The position numbers and the translations under genes were made by a program. Of a stretch of DNA of 64,000 bases, positions 45,456 to 53,007 are shown piece by piece; within the stretch, counting starts at the first letter, position 1; each line of letters begins with the position of its first letter. The DNA lies in assembly GCA_002457675.1 (NCBI GenBank), contig NTKK01000005.1, forward strand, positions 23,867 to 87,866, written 5' to 3'. The notes under the pieces were generated by a model that had not been told where the DNA came from, searched no databases, and was given only the letters and a program-made list of their open reading frames with translations. The DNA comes from Bacteroidetes bacterium MED-G17 (GTDB taxonomy: Bacteria > Bacteroidota > Bacteroidia > NS11-12g > UBA9320).

Positions 45456-48152
45456 ATGACGTTATTCAGAAAAACTAGAATCGTACTTTTCATTTCCTTA
45501 GGGCTAATCCTAAGTACATCCTGCGTTTGGTTGTTGAAAATCAATAATTTACCTATTTCTAAAATAGACAGTCTACAAAATAAACAAGCCGCCCAAGGCT
45601 ATTTTGATTATATACATTCATTAAAAGCAAACCAAGAAACTGGAGAATATACCTTAAATGATATTGAAAGTGTTAAAGCTGAAATATTGGCCAACAAAGG
45701 TTTATCATTTAAAAAATCTTTACCCATAGAATGGGAATCAATGGGACCGGACAATGTTGGTGGTCGAACTAGAGGCTTTTTAGTTGACAGAAATGACCAC
45801 AAAGTGCTTTATGCAGGTGGTGTTTCTGGAGGTGTTTTTCGCTCAATCAATATGGGTGGGACATGGTATGCTTTAACCACACAACTAGACAACATGTTTG
45901 TATCATCCCTAGCCCAAACTATTGATGGTACAATTTATGCAGGAACTGGAGAAAGTGCTGTTAGTAATAATGCAGTCGGTAATGAATCGTCCTCAATTAA
46001 AGGAGGAGGAATTTTACGGTCTACTGACGGTGAAACATTTGAGGTACTAACTAACACCATCAACGTGAGCTTTACCGAAGTATCAGCCCTTGTTGCTCAC
46101 CCCACAAAAAATGTTATTTATGCTGGAACTGGAACAGGTCTTTGGAGTTCTCCTGACGGAGGAGAGAATTGGACGAGAATTCGTATTGGAAATTGCAGAG
46201 ATATAAAAATCAGCAAGACAGGTATAATGATTGCCTACATTGGTGGCCAAGTCTACAGAAGCACCAATCCTGATGATGCAAATTCTTTTCAACCGGTTAG
46301 TGGTATTCCTGGAGGAGTAAGAACCGCGCTAGCGATTGCTGATGCTGACGAAAATTACGTTTATGCAATAGTGGCAGGTTCAGTCGAATATGCATACAAT
46401 GGAACGACCGTAAACCCAAGTTCTGCACTTGTAGGCCTCTACCAATCTAAAGACAATGGACAAAACTTTTCAAGAATTGCAGGGCCAGCAAATCAATATT
46501 TCAACCCGCTTTCAAGGGTAGACGGTTCTAGCCAAGGTTGGTATGATTTAACTGTTGCTGTGCATCCAAAAAATCCGGAAAGAGTTTTTATGGGAGGGAT
46601 TGGTTTTGCTGAATGGGATACATTACAAGGTGCAAGAATTGTAGGTAATACGTTTGACTCACCGAACAACCCATTTGGAATACATGCAGACAAACACAAC
46701 ATTGTGTTTGATACAATGGCCAACCCAATAATCATGTATATTTCCTCCGATGGAGGAGTGACGAAAACAACCAATGCTTCGCTTACAAGGTATGCTGCAA
46801 TAAATAACGGGTACTCAACCACCCAATTTTATAATGTGGCAGGAAGTGCTGACGGAAAAATTATTATTGGCGGAACACAAGACAACAATACATTATTAAT
46901 CGAAGACATTGAAGGTACAACTAAATCAACTGGTTTTCCTATCTTAAGTGGTGATGGATTTCATTGCGATATTTCTGCTTACAATTCTGATATTATGTTC
47001 TATGAAAGTCAAAATGGCAACCTTGTAAGAACCTTAAACGGAGGGGAAGGTTCATCTAGAATTTTTGATTCTCGAATAGAGCAAAGTCTTGGTTCAAATA
47101 GCCCAACCAATTTGTTTAATACTCCGTTTAGATTATGGGAATCTCCTACAACTTCCGATAGCTCATTGTTGTTTTTTGCTGCAAATAGAGAAATATGGGT
47201 AGCAGTAAATCCGAAGTCTCCGAATACACCAACTTGGTATAACCTAGGTTCTGTAAACTTTACTCCCTCAATAATCTCTCCAAACAACGACGCTAGCAGT
47301 GTTTATGTCGGTGGTAGAGGTGGCCTAATAAGAATAGACGGTCTAGATAAAATTAGCCTATTAAGTCCAGGAGCAGGAGTAAAAGACACCGTAGTTAATA
47401 AAATTCTTGAGCTTGTAGACAGGACCATATTATCAGATATCAAATTTACCAACATTCGTACTGGACTTCCTGGTAACCGAAGCCTTACTTCGATAGCTAT
47501 TGACCAAAATGACCCAAACAATATTGTAATAACCTATGGAAACTATGGAAATAGCGCTTATGTCTTTAGAACAAAAGACGGACTTTCTTTGGCACCATCT
47601 TGGGTAGATATTACAAACAACCTTCCAAAAATGCCTGTATATCATGCAGTTATTAATTTTAGTAATTCTTCTGAAGTTGTTCTTGGAACAGAGTTTGGAA
47701 TCTGGGCTACAGAAAATGGAAATGACAATGCGCCCATTTGGGTGGAACAAAACAACGGAGTGGACGCCAATAAACCGGTACCTTATGTGCCAGTTTTTGA
47801 GATAAGACAACTTGGAAGAAAAGACCAAACTTGGAAAGGTCCAATTCTTTTGGCTGGATCTCACGGAAGGGGTCTGTTCAAAGCAGAATCTTTGTTGACT
47901 TCTACAAGAGAAGTTAACAACGACATATCGCTTCCTTTGTATCCAAATCCTGCCAAGAATCACATCACTATTCCGTCTGCGATGGAAAGTGCCTCATACC
48001 AAATCATTGATTTATGTGGGAAAATTATTCTTTCTGGGGTAATTAATCAGACCAACAAAATAAGTGTTAGTGTACTGAAAACTGGAATTTATATAGTTCG
48101 AGTAAATCAGTCAAACGGCACTACATTTAGCGAAAAGCTAATTATTAGGTAA
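45456..48152 (+). CDS. Secreted beta-propeller (sortilin/BNR-type) protein with T9SS sorting domain
   Basis: Exported protein of 898 residues with a signal peptide or lipoprotein-like N-terminus (LILSTSCVWLL). The body contains repeated Asp-box/BNR-like sequences (SPDGGENWTRI, SKDNGQNFSRI, STDGETFEVL) and NVGGRTRGFL, suggesting one or two beta-propellers as in sortilin/VPS10 or glycosidase-like proteins. The last 75 residues (LYPNPAKNHITI ... IYIVRVNQSNG, ending KLIIR) form a type-A T9SS C-terminal domain. It should be secreted or attached to the cell surface. The ligand or substrate is not predictable. A hairpin terminator follows. Confidence 0.9.
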   Translation: MTLFRKTRIVLFISLGLILSTSCVWLLKINNLPISKIDSLQNKQAAQGYFDYIHSLKANQETGEYTLNDIESVKAEILANKGLSFKKSLPIEWESMGPDNVGGRTRGFLVDRNDHKVLYAGGVSGGVFRSINMGGTWYALTTQLDNMFVSSLAQTIDGTIYAGTGESAVSNNAVGNESSSIKGGGILRSTDGETFEVLTNTINVSFTEVSALVAHPTKNVIYAGTGTGLWSSPDGGENWTRIRIGNCRDIKISKTGIMIAYIGGQVYRSTNPDDANSFQPVSGIPGGVRTALAIADADENYVYAIVAGSVEYAYNGTTVNPSSALVGLYQSKDNGQNFSRIAGPANQYFNPLSRVDGSSQGWYDLTVAVHPKNPERVFMGGIGFAEWDTLQGARIVGNTFDSPNNPFGIHADKHNIVFDTMANPIIMYISSDGGVTKTTNASLTRYAAINNGYSTTQFYNVAGSADGKIIIGGTQDNNTLLIEDIEGTTKSTGFPILSGDGFHCDISAYNSDIMFYESQNGNLVRTLNGGEGSSRIFDSRIEQSLGSNSPTNLFNTPFRLWESPTTSDSSLLFFAANREIWVAVNPKSPNTPTWYNLGSVNFTPSIISPNNDASSVYVGGRGGLIRIDGLDKISLLSPGAGVKDTVVNKILELVDRTILSDIKFTNIRTGLPGNRSLTSIAIDQNDPNNIVITYGNYGNSAYVFRTKDGLSLAPSWVDITNNLPKMPVYHAVINFSNSSEVVLGTEFGIWATENGNDNAPIWVEQNNGVDANKPVPYVPVFEIRQLGRKDQTWKGPILLAGSHGRGLFKAESLLTSTREVNNDISLPLYPNPAKNHITIPSAMESASYQIIDLCGKIILSGVINQTNKISVSVLKTGIYIVRVNQSNGTTFSEKLIIR

Positions 48153-48174
48153 ATTATTTTGAATAAGAAATTTC

Positions 48175-48216
48175 AGGCACGACAGAAAATCTTTCTTTCG
48201 TGCCTTTCTTTTTTTT
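48175..48216 (+). terminator. Rho-independent terminator-like hairpin abutting lipA
   Basis: AGGCACGA (48175-48182) pairs perfectly with TCGTGCCT (48198-48205) around a 15-base loop. A T-rich run, TTTCTTTTTTTT, follows to 48216. It lies 22 bp after the T9SS gene stop, and the lipA ATG is the next base. It can terminate the upstream transcript, and it may also sit in the lipA leader. Confidence 0.75.
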
Positions 48217-49071
48217 ATGGAAAAAACAAAAAAACGAACTAAACCAGACTGGCTTAAAATCTCCATACCTTTTGGAGAAGAATACGTAAAAGTAAAAAAG
48301 TTGGTAAAAGAAAATGATCTACATACCATATGTGAAGATGGTAAATGTCCAAATATGGCGGAATGCTGGGGAGCGGGAACCGCAACATTTATGATTTTAG
48401 GGAATATCTGTACGCGATCATGTTCTTTTTGTGCCGTAAAAACTGGGCGGCCAAACGAATACGATTTAGATGAACCCGAAAAGGTGGCAGATGCCATTCA
48501 CAAAATGCAAGTAAAACACGCAGTCATTACCTCCGTAAATAGGGATGAACTAAAAGACAAAGGAGCGTCTGTTTGGGCTGCAACAGTAAGAGCAGTGAAA
48601 AACAGAAATCCACAAACCACCATGGAGGTTTTAATTCCAGATTTCAAAGCAGATTGGGATGCACTCGAAATGGTTGTGAACGAAAAACCTGAAGTCATCT
48701 CACACAATATGGAAACCGTCTCAAGATTGTATAGATTAGTTAGACCACAAGCCAAATACAAGCGTAGTTTGGAGCAGATAAAACGAACAAAAGAAATGGG
48801 TGCTAGAACCAAATCTGGCGTTATGTTAGGCCTAGGAGAAACAGAAGATGAGGTAATACAAATTATGCACGATTTACATAAAAACGGTTGTGATGTTTTA
48901 ACTCTTGGACAGTATTTACAACCGACAAAAATGCATTTGAAAGTTGCTGAATTTATCACACCAGCGCAGTTTACAAAGTTTAAAAAGATAGGTGAAGAAG
49001 AAATAGGATTCGACATTGTTGAATCTGGACCTATGGTAAGATCTTCTTACCATGCTGAAAAACATATTTAA
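48217..49071 (+). CDS. lipA: Lipoyl synthase
   Basis: Radical SAM enzyme that inserts two sulfurs into octanoyl chains on carrier proteins such as GcvH and the 2-oxoacid dehydrogenase E2 subunits. Both iron-sulfur clusters are readable: the auxiliary cluster Cys 39, 44 and 50 ([13 protein letters not shown]) and the radical SAM CxxxCxxC at 65, 69 and 72 (CTRSCSFC). The C-terminal [11 protein letters not shown] carries the conserved Ser. The length is 284 residues. gcvH and gcvT in this window need its product. Confidence 0.96.
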   Translation: MEKTKKRTKPDWLKISIPFGEEYVKVKKLVKENDLHTICEDGKCPNMAECWGAGTATFMILGNICTRSCSFCAVKTGRPNEYDLDEPEKVADAIHKMQVKHAVITSVNRDELKDKGASVWAATVRAVKNRNPQTTMEVLIPDFKADWDALEMVVNEKPEVISHNMETVSRLYRLVRPQAKYKRSLEQIKRTKEMGARTKSGVMLGLGETEDEVIQIMHDLHKNGCDVLTLGQYLQPTKMHLKVAEFITPAQFTKFKKIGEEEIGFDIVESGPMVRSSYHAEKHI

Positions 49072-49088
49072 GACACTTTGTCTTAAAT
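49066..49088 (+). terminator. Perfect 10-bp inverted repeat at the lipA stop
   Basis: ATTTAAGACA pairs with TGTCTTAAAT around CTT, covering the lipA TAA. There is no T-run after it and the stem is AT-rich. It may be a weak terminator, an mRNA 3'-end stabiliser or an operator; a second GACA/TGTC hairpin lies 18 bp downstream. Confidence 0.4.
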
Positions 49089-49105
49089 ATAAACTATATC
49101 TCCAA

Positions 49106-49131
49106 AAAACACGACATTATGTCTTGTTTTT
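49106..49131 (+). terminator. Terminator-like hairpin between lipA and hsp20
   Basis: AAAACACGACA and TGTCTTGTTTT form an 11-bp stem with one mismatch around TTA and end in a run of T. It follows lipA by about 35 bp and precedes the hsp20 ATG by 46 bp. A terminator is likely, but the symmetry would also suit a heat-shock operator. Confidence 0.5.
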
Positions 49132-49176
49132 AAGCATGGTTTCTCTTTTGATAGAATTCTAGTAAAAGATAAAACA

Positions 49177-49611
49177 ATGAATTTAGTAACAAGTAAATCA
49201 GTATTCTCTCCTTTTAAGGACACCATTTTTTACTCAAATTTTGAAGATACAATTCAAAGATTTTTTGATTCAGGCCCTTCTTTTTATCAAAGGGATAAAC
49301 ATCTAAATGTATCCGAAACAGATACAGAGTTTGGCATTGAGTTGGCAGTTCCAGGTTTACCAAAAGAAGATCTTGAAATTGTTGTAAGTGATGATTTTCT
49401 AGAAATAAAAGTGAAATATGGGTCGAAAGAAGAAAAAATTGACAAACATTATCACCTTAGAAATTTGACTAAAGGATCATTTCAAAGAAAATTTCAACTG
49501 CCTCAAAACATCAATCGTAAGGGCATAACAGCGGAATTAGAAAATGGATTGCTTAACATCTCCTTACCCAAAGGAAAAGGTGAAGGTGTCCAAAAAATAA
49601 AAATCAGCTAA
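49177..49611 (+). CDS. Hsp20/alpha-crystallin small heat-shock protein
   Basis: ATP-independent holdase chaperone of 144 residues. An N-terminal arm (about residues 1-45) leads to the alpha-crystallin domain: DTEFGIELAVPGLPKEDLEI, FLEIKVKYG, and the conserved AELENGLLNISLPK. The C-terminus VQKIKIS contains the I-x-I-like assembly motif. It has its own spacer upstream with hairpins, so it is probably transcribed separately and stress-induced; no known CIRCE or HAIR element is seen. Confidence 0.93.
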   Translation: MNLVTSKSVFSPFKDTIFYSNFEDTIQRFFDSGPSFYQRDKHLNVSETDTEFGIELAVPGLPKEDLEIVVSDDFLEIKVKYGSKEEKIDKHYHLRNLTKGSFQRKFQLPQNINRKGITAELENGLLNISLPKGKGEGVQKIKIS

Positions 49612-49630
49612 TCCTAACTTTTAGTTAAAC

Positions 49631-50680
49631 TTACAAGTCACCTGCTTTTGGTAGGTGACTTTTTTCCTTTAATAAATCAATATATTTTTTATGCCCTCTG
49701 ACAAAAAATTGAAAAACTAAACTTTTGTGGTAAACGCCCGACAGATGCATAATTGATTTGTTTTTCTTGGCACGTTTATACCAGATTTTTCTAAAAGACT
49801 TAATAAAATCTATTTGTGCTCTAAAAACCTGAGCAACAAGGTAAGCTCTTCCATCACGTATAAATTTTAAAATAGAAAGATAATCAAGGACAAAAAATCT
49901 GAATACTAAAATCCACATGTCTTTTCCCCTTAGATTTTTAGTCAGCATCATTAAACTATTCCTAAAATTGAGATAAAACTTTGTTTTAGATCCCTCTGCA
50001 AGGGTTCCACCACCTATATGATAAACCACAGATTTAGGAACAACATAATTTTTGAAACCTGCATTTTTGATTCGCCAACACAAATCTATTTCTTCCATAT
50101 GGGCAAAAAAATCTTCATCTAACCCCCCTATTTTTAAGAATACCTCTTGCTTAATAAAAAATGCTGCACCAGTTGCCCAAAATACCTCTATTGGTTCCTC
50201 ATATTGACCCTTGTCTTTTTCTAAAACATCAAATAAGCGACCCCGACAAAATGGATAAGCAAAAATGTCTATAAAACCGCCGGCTGCACCAGCATACTCA
50301 AAAAAGTCTCTATTGTAAAACGATTTAATCTTAGGCTGTATAGCACCAACTTCAGGGTTAGATATGGCCAAGTCAACCAAGGGTTCTAGCCAATCTTTCT
50401 CTACCTCTACATCTGAATTTAACAAAACAAGATATTCAGTACTTATTTCCGAAATTACATGATTATACCCACCTGCAAAGCCTTTATTTGTAGAAATCTC
50501 AATAATTTCTACGCTATCAAATTTTTCTTTTACCAAGGACGCTGAGCCGTCTGAACTTCCGTTATCTGCAACAACAACTCGAAAATTTTCATATGTGCTA
50601 GACAAAACACTTGGCAATAATTTCTCCAATAAATCTTTGGTGTTGTAATTCAATATGATTACCGAAATTTCAGGCTTCAT
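49631..50680 (-). CDS. Family 2 glycosyltransferase
   Basis: Membrane-associated inverting glycosyltransferase of 349 residues. The GT-A core begins ISVIILNYNTKDLLEKLLPS, with VVADNGSSDGS, the DxD-like NSDVEVEKDW, and later GAAFFIKQEVFLKIGGLDED and EEIDLCWRIKNAGF. The sequence resembles rhamnosyl-type GT2 enzymes that build O-antigen or exopolysaccharide, though donor and acceptor are unknown. It overlaps the upstream small unknown gene by 11 bp. Confidence 0.92.
   Translation of the reverse strand: MKPEISVIILNYNTKDLLEKLLPSVLSSTYENFRVVVADNGSSDGSASLVKEKFDSVEIIEISTNKGFAGGYNHVISEISTEYLVLLNSDVEVEKDWLEPLVDLAISNPEVGAIQPKIKSFYNRDFFEYAGAAGGFIDIFAYPFCRGRLFDVLEKDKGQYEEPIEVFWATGAAFFIKQEVFLKIGGLDEDFFAHMEEIDLCWRIKNAGFKNYVVPKSVVYHIGGGTLAEGSKTKFYLNFRNSLMMLTKNLRGKDMWILVFRFFVLDYLSILKFIRDGRAYLVAQVFRAQIDFIKSFRKIWYKRAKKNKSIMHLSGVYHKSLVFQFFVRGHKKYIDLLKEKSHLPKAGDL
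49635..49666 (+). terminator. Terminator of hsp20, located in the 3' end of the convergent GT2 gene
   Basis: AAGTCACCT (49635-49643) and AGGTGACTT (49653-49661) form a perfect 9-bp stem, followed by TTTTTT. It lies 23 bp after the hsp20 stop. The same bases encode the last residues of the glycosyltransferase on the other strand (HLPKAGDL). Confidence 0.75.
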
Positions 50681-51041
50681 CTTTTGAGTATGGGTAGAAA
50701 ATAAATTTGCCTAAATCTTCGGTAGCAAGAAAAATGCAGGCAAAATCTGCTGGGTTTTTGAATGTTTCTTTAAAAAAATTGACCCTGTCAGAAGGAATAA
50801 ATTGCCAATCGATAAAATCTTCTAAAGTGGCCAAGTTGATTGACCAATCTAAATTGTATTCCTCTGCCTCTATTATTGAAATACCATAACCAATTTTTAT
50901 CTTTGAAAATGCTATAAATATTGGGTATTTGGTCGCATTTGCTCCTATTAAACGTTGACTTGCTACTTTGAGCACAGAAGCGGTGCTTAGTAATTCTTTT
51001 TGGAGCTTTTCTAACTTTTTTTGACTACCTTCTATTGTCAT
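50670..51041 (-). CDS. Unknown 123-residue protein
   Basis: I do not recognise the family. There is no signal peptide or membrane segment. The N-terminus is a charged helix (GSQKKLEKLQKELLSTASVL), and the rest looks like a compact alpha/beta domain with FIAFSKIKIGYGISIIEAEE and a Trp- and Phe-containing middle (WSINLATLEDFIDWQF). It is placed between and overlaps both neighbours (rlmD-type upstream by 1 bp, GT2 downstream by 11 bp), so it is expressed with them. Coding potential is supported by this close packing. Confidence 0.65.
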   Translation of the reverse strand: MTIEGSQKKLEKLQKELLSTASVLKVASQRLIGANATKYPIFIAFSKIKIGYGISIIEAEEYNLDWSINLATLEDFIDWQFIPSDRVNFFKETFKNPADFACIFLATEDLGKFIFYPYSKDEA

Positions 51042-52456
51042 TACTTAAGTTGCAAATAAGTTATATTTTCGATGTGTGGTGTTTGTGGGAACATATCTAC
51101 TCCACGTATTTTCTTGATGCTATACAAATCAAGCATTAGATTAATATCTCTAGCCTGGGTAGCTGGATTACAACTTATGTACAGCAATTGCTGGGGCTTC
51201 AATTCTTTAATTACTTTTATGACATTTGGATGCATTCCGGCCCTCGGTGGGTCTGTAATGATTAAATCAGGTTTCGGATATTTCAACGCAAATTCATCAG
51301 TCAGCACTTTTCTGGCTTCTCCACATTCAAAAAATACATTGTCCATTTGATTGATTTTTGCATTATTTTCTGCATCATGGATGGCTTGTTGAACCGATTC
51401 AATACCAACAACTTTATTACACATTTTTGCAGCAAGAAGTGTTATTGTTCCTGTTCCGCAGTAAATATCATATGCTAAATTTACACATGACCAATCTACC
51501 ATTGCCAAAGCTGTTTTAAAGAGTTGCTCGGCCTGCGGTATGTTTACCTGGAAAAATGATTTGGGCCGAATTTGAAAAGTCAAACCACCAAGATTCTCCG
51601 TAATGAGCTCTTCACCATAAACTAAATCTGGACTTAAATCAAAAATAGAATCATTGGCCTTGGTATTTTCAATAAGATAAATTGACCTCAATTTCTCAAA
51701 TTCAATAGCAAGTTTATCTATAAGTTCAGGCAATTTTTTATCAAATTTGTTGGTCACAACTAGAATCAACATCCATTGTTCTTTGGTGTTATTCCTTAGA
51801 ATCATAGAACGGAAAAGACCATCTTGTGTTTTGAGATTAAAAAAAGAAAGACTTCGAGATACCGCAAATTCAAAGATAAATGCTCTAATTTGATTCTGGT
51901 AGTCATTTTGTAACCAGCATTGGTCAATATGTAAAACCTTGTCAAACCTGCCAGGGATGTGCAAACCTATCCCATTTTGACTATGAACTTCCTCCCCCAT
52001 TTCCTTCTCTGTCAACCATTTATTGTCCGTAAATGAAAAATCCATTTTATTTCGATAAACTAGGACGTCTTCTGATGGTATGATATCATACGCATCAAAT
52101 TCAAACAGGATTTTGCCAATTTTCTCAAAAGCGTCTTTCACTTGTATTAATTTCCAATACAACTGCTCTTGATAATCTATATGCTGCCATTTGCATCCAC
52201 CACAAATTCCTGCATGCGCACATACTGAATTTACCCTTTTAGGAGATTTTTGACGAAGATTTTCAATTTTTCCTATCAAAAATCTTTTTTTCCGACCCAC
52301 AACACGAACATCAACCACATCATTGGGCGCAGCATGTTCAACAAAAACTACTTTACCTTCATCAGTTTTACCTATTCCGTAGCCCAAAGAGCTTAATCCA
52401 ATTATCGTCAGGTTCTGATAACTTGAAGGTCCTTTTTTACGCGATTTGCGACCCAC
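51041..52456 (-). CDS. rlmD: 23S rRNA (uracil-C5)-methyltransferase, RlmD/TrmA family
   Basis: SAM-dependent methyltransferase that makes 5-methyluridine in 23S rRNA. A TRAM domain (about residues 10-68) is followed by an iron-sulfur motif CAHAGICGGCKWQH. The SAM site (LAYDIYCGTGTITLLAAKMC) and the catalytic Cys in LLYISCNPATQARD are intact. The ending VDMFPQTPHIENI is typical. The 471 residues fit RlmD-like enzymes; which uridine is modified cannot be decided, since Bacteroidota paralogues differ from E. coli RlmD, RlmC and TrmA. Confidence 0.92.
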   Translation of the reverse strand: MGRKSRKKGPSSYQNLTIIGLSSLGYGIGKTDEGKVVFVEHAAPNDVVDVRVVGRKKRFLIGKIENLRQKSPKRVNSVCAHAGICGGCKWQHIDYQEQLYWKLIQVKDAFEKIGKILFEFDAYDIIPSEDVLVYRNKMDFSFTDNKWLTEKEMGEEVHSQNGIGLHIPGRFDKVLHIDQCWLQNDYQNQIRAFIFEFAVSRSLSFFNLKTQDGLFRSMILRNNTKEQWMLILVVTNKFDKKLPELIDKLAIEFEKLRSIYLIENTKANDSIFDLSPDLVYGEELITENLGGLTFQIRPKSFFQVNIPQAEQLFKTALAMVDWSCVNLAYDIYCGTGTITLLAAKMCNKVVGIESVQQAIHDAENNAKINQMDNVFFECGEARKVLTDEFALKYPKPDLIITDPPRAGMHPNVIKVIKELKPQQLLYISCNPATQARDINLMLDLYSIKKIRGVDMFPQTPHIENITYLQLK

Positions 52457-52465
52457 TCTACTGAG

Positions 52466-52957
52466 TTAGTTATTGATTAGCTCTATCTCCCCCCTGCTAT
52501 ACTTGACAATTTTATCTAGTAAATTCATAAAATCTTTCTCTCCATAATATCCCGGTACAGGTAAAATTTCATTTTTTGAGGGTAAGTAAAAAAACGTTGT
52601 GGGATAGCCGGAGGGTGAATTATTAGAAAGTTGAAGCAATAATTGTCTTCCACTTATTTCTCCATTCGATGTTTTATAGGTTCTTTTTATTTCAGGGTTA
52701 AACTTTATTGGCACAAAATTTTCATTGATTTTATCAATAACACTTGTTTTGGCATAAGTATCCCTATCCATTTTTTTGCACCAACCACACCACTCTGTAT
52801 AAGCATCTATGAGGGCTATTTTTTGCTCATTATTTGATTTCAGAAAACCTTCATTCCAATCAAGCCATTGAAGTTTAGTCTTATTGTTTACTTCTTGCGC
52901 AAAAGTCAAATTTGGAAGAATCAACACCATGCAAACAATAAAATTTCTAAATTGCAT
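52466..52957 (-). CDS. Secreted thioredoxin-family protein
   Basis: Thioredoxin-fold protein of about 163 residues with a signal peptide (MQFRNFIVCMVLILPNLTFAQE), starting at the ATG at 52957 (an ATG three codons earlier is also possible). The redox motif is WCGWCKKMD (Cys at about 57 and 60), followed by a cis-Pro-region SPSGYPTTFFY. Such proteins in Bacteroidota reduce or oxidise envelope thiols, for example in cytochrome maturation; the partner is unknown. Confidence 0.88.
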   Translation of the reverse strand: MQFRNFIVCMVLILPNLTFAQEVNNKTKLQWLDWNEGFLKSNNEQKIALIDAYTEWCGWCKKMDRDTYAKTSVIDKINENFVPIKFNPEIKRTYKTSNGEISGRQLLLQLSNNSPSGYPTTFFYLPSKNEILPVPGYYGEKDFMNLLDKIVKYSRGEIELINN

Positions 52958-53007
52958 ATTGTACAAAGGTACAACGATTTGTTTTCGTATTTATTTTGAA
53001 AAACCAA

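Noticed and set aside
47433..47963. Open frame of 176 codons antisense to the T9SS propeller gene
   Set aside because: Its sequence is Arg/Ser/Cys/Phe-rich low-complexity shadow, with no start context, and the plus-strand protein is clearly real.
48498..49016. Open frame of 172 codons antisense to lipA
   Set aside because: It mirrors the conserved radical SAM domain; Cys/Ser/Thr-rich composition fits a shadow frame.
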